Of a DNA stretch of 64,000 nt, positions 62,986-64,000 are shown piece after piece (within the stretch, counting starts at the first letter, position 1; each line of letters opens with the position of its first letter). The notes below the pieces were generated by a model. The model did no database searches. It saw nothing but the letters and a program-made list of their open reading frames with translations, and was not told where the DNA came from. The stretch is from the NCBI RefSeq assembly GCF_002014825.1, contig NZ_MUYU01000006.1, positions 248,001 to 312,000 of the forward strand, given 5' to 3'. The stretch comes from Moraxella pluranimalium. Lineage in GTDB: Bacteria > Pseudomonadota > Gammaproteobacteria > Pseudomonadales > Moraxellaceae. The translations under genes and the position numbers were made by a program.

Positions 62986-64000
62986 ATGTCTATCGATCGT
63001 ATTCGCCACGCAGGTCTGCGTGACAAAGTGATGAGCGCTGAGCAAGCTGCTGAGTTCGTCCAAAATGGCATGAACCTTGCCATCACAGGCTTTACAGGTG
63101 CAGGCTACCCAAAAGCACTACCAACTGCAATTGCGAACAAAGCCAAAGCAGCACATGAGCGTGGCGAGCAGTTCAGCATCGGTATGGTGACAGGTGCATC
63201 AACTGCTCCTGAGTGTGATGGCGTACTAGCCGAAGCCAATGCGGTACATTTCCGCTCACCATTCCAATCAGATCCAACACTTCGTAACAGCATCAACGCA
63301 GGCCGTACTGCTTATCAAGATATGCACCTATCGCACGTTGAGCAACAAATGCGTCAAGGTTTCTACGGTCAGTTTGACATCGCGATCATCGAAGCATCAG
63401 GCATCACCGAAGAAGGTCATATCATCCCTGCAATGGGTATCGGTCATGCGGTTGAAGCCATCAAATGTGCTAAGCATGTCATCATCGAAGTCAACGCTGC
63501 CCAAAATGCTGGCCTAGAAGGTATGCATGATGTCTATGGCGAAGTCGGTCTGCCACCACATCGTAAGCCAATCCCATTGGTTGGTGCATTTGACCGTATT
63601 GGTACGCCATATATCGAGTGCGCTGCTGACAAAGTAATCGCTATCGTATTGACCAATGGCGGTGACCGTAACTCAAAATTCGCCGACCCTGATGATGTCT
63701 CAATGCGTATCGCAGCACAAATCATCGATTTCCTTGATCATGAAGTCAAGGCAGGTCGCCTACCAAAGAGCCTATTGCCACTACAATCAGGTGTGGGTAA
63801 CGTCGCCAACGCTGTGATGGCGGGTCTATTGGATGCGCCATTTGAAGATCTAACCGGCTACACCGAAGTACTACAAGATGGTATGTTGGATCTAATCTTG
63901 GCAGGCAAGATGAAGCACGCTTCGGCGACTGCATTGTCATTTAGCCCAGATGCGCTACAACGCTTCAATGACAACATTGAGTTCTTGCGTGATAAGCTAA
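62986..64000 (+). CDS. Acetyl-CoA hydrolase / succinate CoA-transferase family (3' truncated by window)
   Basis: The frame runs from ATG 62986 (AGAGGATAA site upstream) to the window end without a stop, giving the first 338 residues. The sequence matches the acetyl-CoA hydrolase/transferase group that includes succinyl-CoA:acetate CoA-transferase. It has an early FTGAGYPKALPTAIA, the nucleotide-loop QSGVGNVANAVMAGL, and then GYTEVLQDGMLDLI, where the glutamate is the likely catalytic residue that forms the enzyme-CoA thioester. It would interconvert acetate and acetyl-CoA or succinyl-CoA. Which activity dominates cannot be told from sequence. A full-length protein would be about 500 residues. 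Confidence 0.9.
   Translation, partial: MSIDRIRHAGLRDKVMSAEQAAEFVQNGMNLAITGFTGAGYPKALPTAIANKAKAAHERGEQFSIGMVTGASTAPECDGVLAEANAVHFRSPFQSDPTLRNSINAGRTAYQDMHLSHVEQQMRQGFYGQFDIAIIEASGITEEGHIIPAMGIGHAVEAIKCAKHVIIEVNAAQNAGLEGMHDVYGEVGLPPHRKPIPLVGAFDRIGTPYIECAADKVIAIVLTNGGDRNSKFADPDDVSMRIAAQIIDFLDHEVKAGRLPKSLLPLQSGVGNVANAVMAGLLDAPFEDLTGYTEVLQDGMLDLILAGKMKHASATALSFSPDALQRFNDNIEFLRDKL

Overview
The window looks like part of a Moraxella-type chromosome (Moraxellaceae, Gammaproteobacteria). This is inferred from gene content and order (leuS-lptE-holA, a single-permease Lol exporter, an AcrAB-OprM-type pump, pyrH-frr-uppS-cdsA-dxr-rseP-bamA-lpxD-fabZ-lpxA), from moderate GC with AT-rich spacers, and from Gram-negative envelope genes. 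No rRNA, phage, insertion sequence, CRISPR array or replication origin was seen.

Layout. 0-2.3 kb: the 3' end of a probable comEC gene, sppA and an orphan ribbon-helix-helix protein. 2.4-2.7 kb: tRNA-Asn and two identical tRNA-Lys genes. 2.9-6.2 kb: macA-macB efflux pair. 6.4-11.0 kb: leuS-lptE-holA plus a small membrane protein, all overlapping by ATGA-type junctions. 11.5-13.0 kb: a small AT-rich cassette (two secreted proteins, one frameshifted, and a divergent XRE-like regulator) bracketed by two near-identical terminators. 13-19 kb: an unknown protein, a LolF-type permease with LolD, and ppc. 19.1-20.8 kb: a MarR regulator with an ABC six-TM protein that has no ATPase, in an AT-rich patch. 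20.9-29.7 kb: DUF3144, metK, DUF2062, orn, lpxH-ppiB, glnS and ilvD. 30-35 kb: a BCCT transporter, an unknown protein, a HIT protein, fpr, trmO, tRNA-Leu and tRNA-Cys. 35.6-41.8 kb: a three-gene RND efflux operon. 42-44.7 kb: a gamma-glutamylcyclotransferase-like protein and a Tat-exported M3 peptidase. 44.8-47.5 kb: two tandem WG-repeat secreted proteins that arose by duplication. 47.6-49.9 kb: DUF2939 and a HerA-like ATPase. 50-60.9 kb: the isoprenoid, phospholipid, outer-membrane assembly and lipid A cluster. 61-62.8 kb: an NSS amino-acid transporter with its 42-residue small subunit. 63-64 kb: the 5' part of an acetyl-CoA hydrolase/CoA-transferase gene.

Function. Most of the window is housekeeping with a strong envelope theme. 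LptE, LpxH, LpxD, FabZ and LpxA make and deliver lipopolysaccharide or lipooligosaccharide. LolF/LolD and BamA deliver lipoproteins and barrel proteins. UppS, CdsA and Dxr supply lipid precursors, and SppA and RseP handle membrane proteolysis. Two efflux systems (MacAB and RND) add export functions.

The most distinctive parts are the tandem WG-repeat pair with duplicated terminators and homogenised repeats in one copy; the terminator-flanked secreted-protein cassette with a poly-A frameshift; the MarR plus ATPase-less transporter unit; and structured leaders in front of the BCCT and NSS transporters and the RND operon. All calls rest on reading the sequence and knowledge of families; no database search was run.
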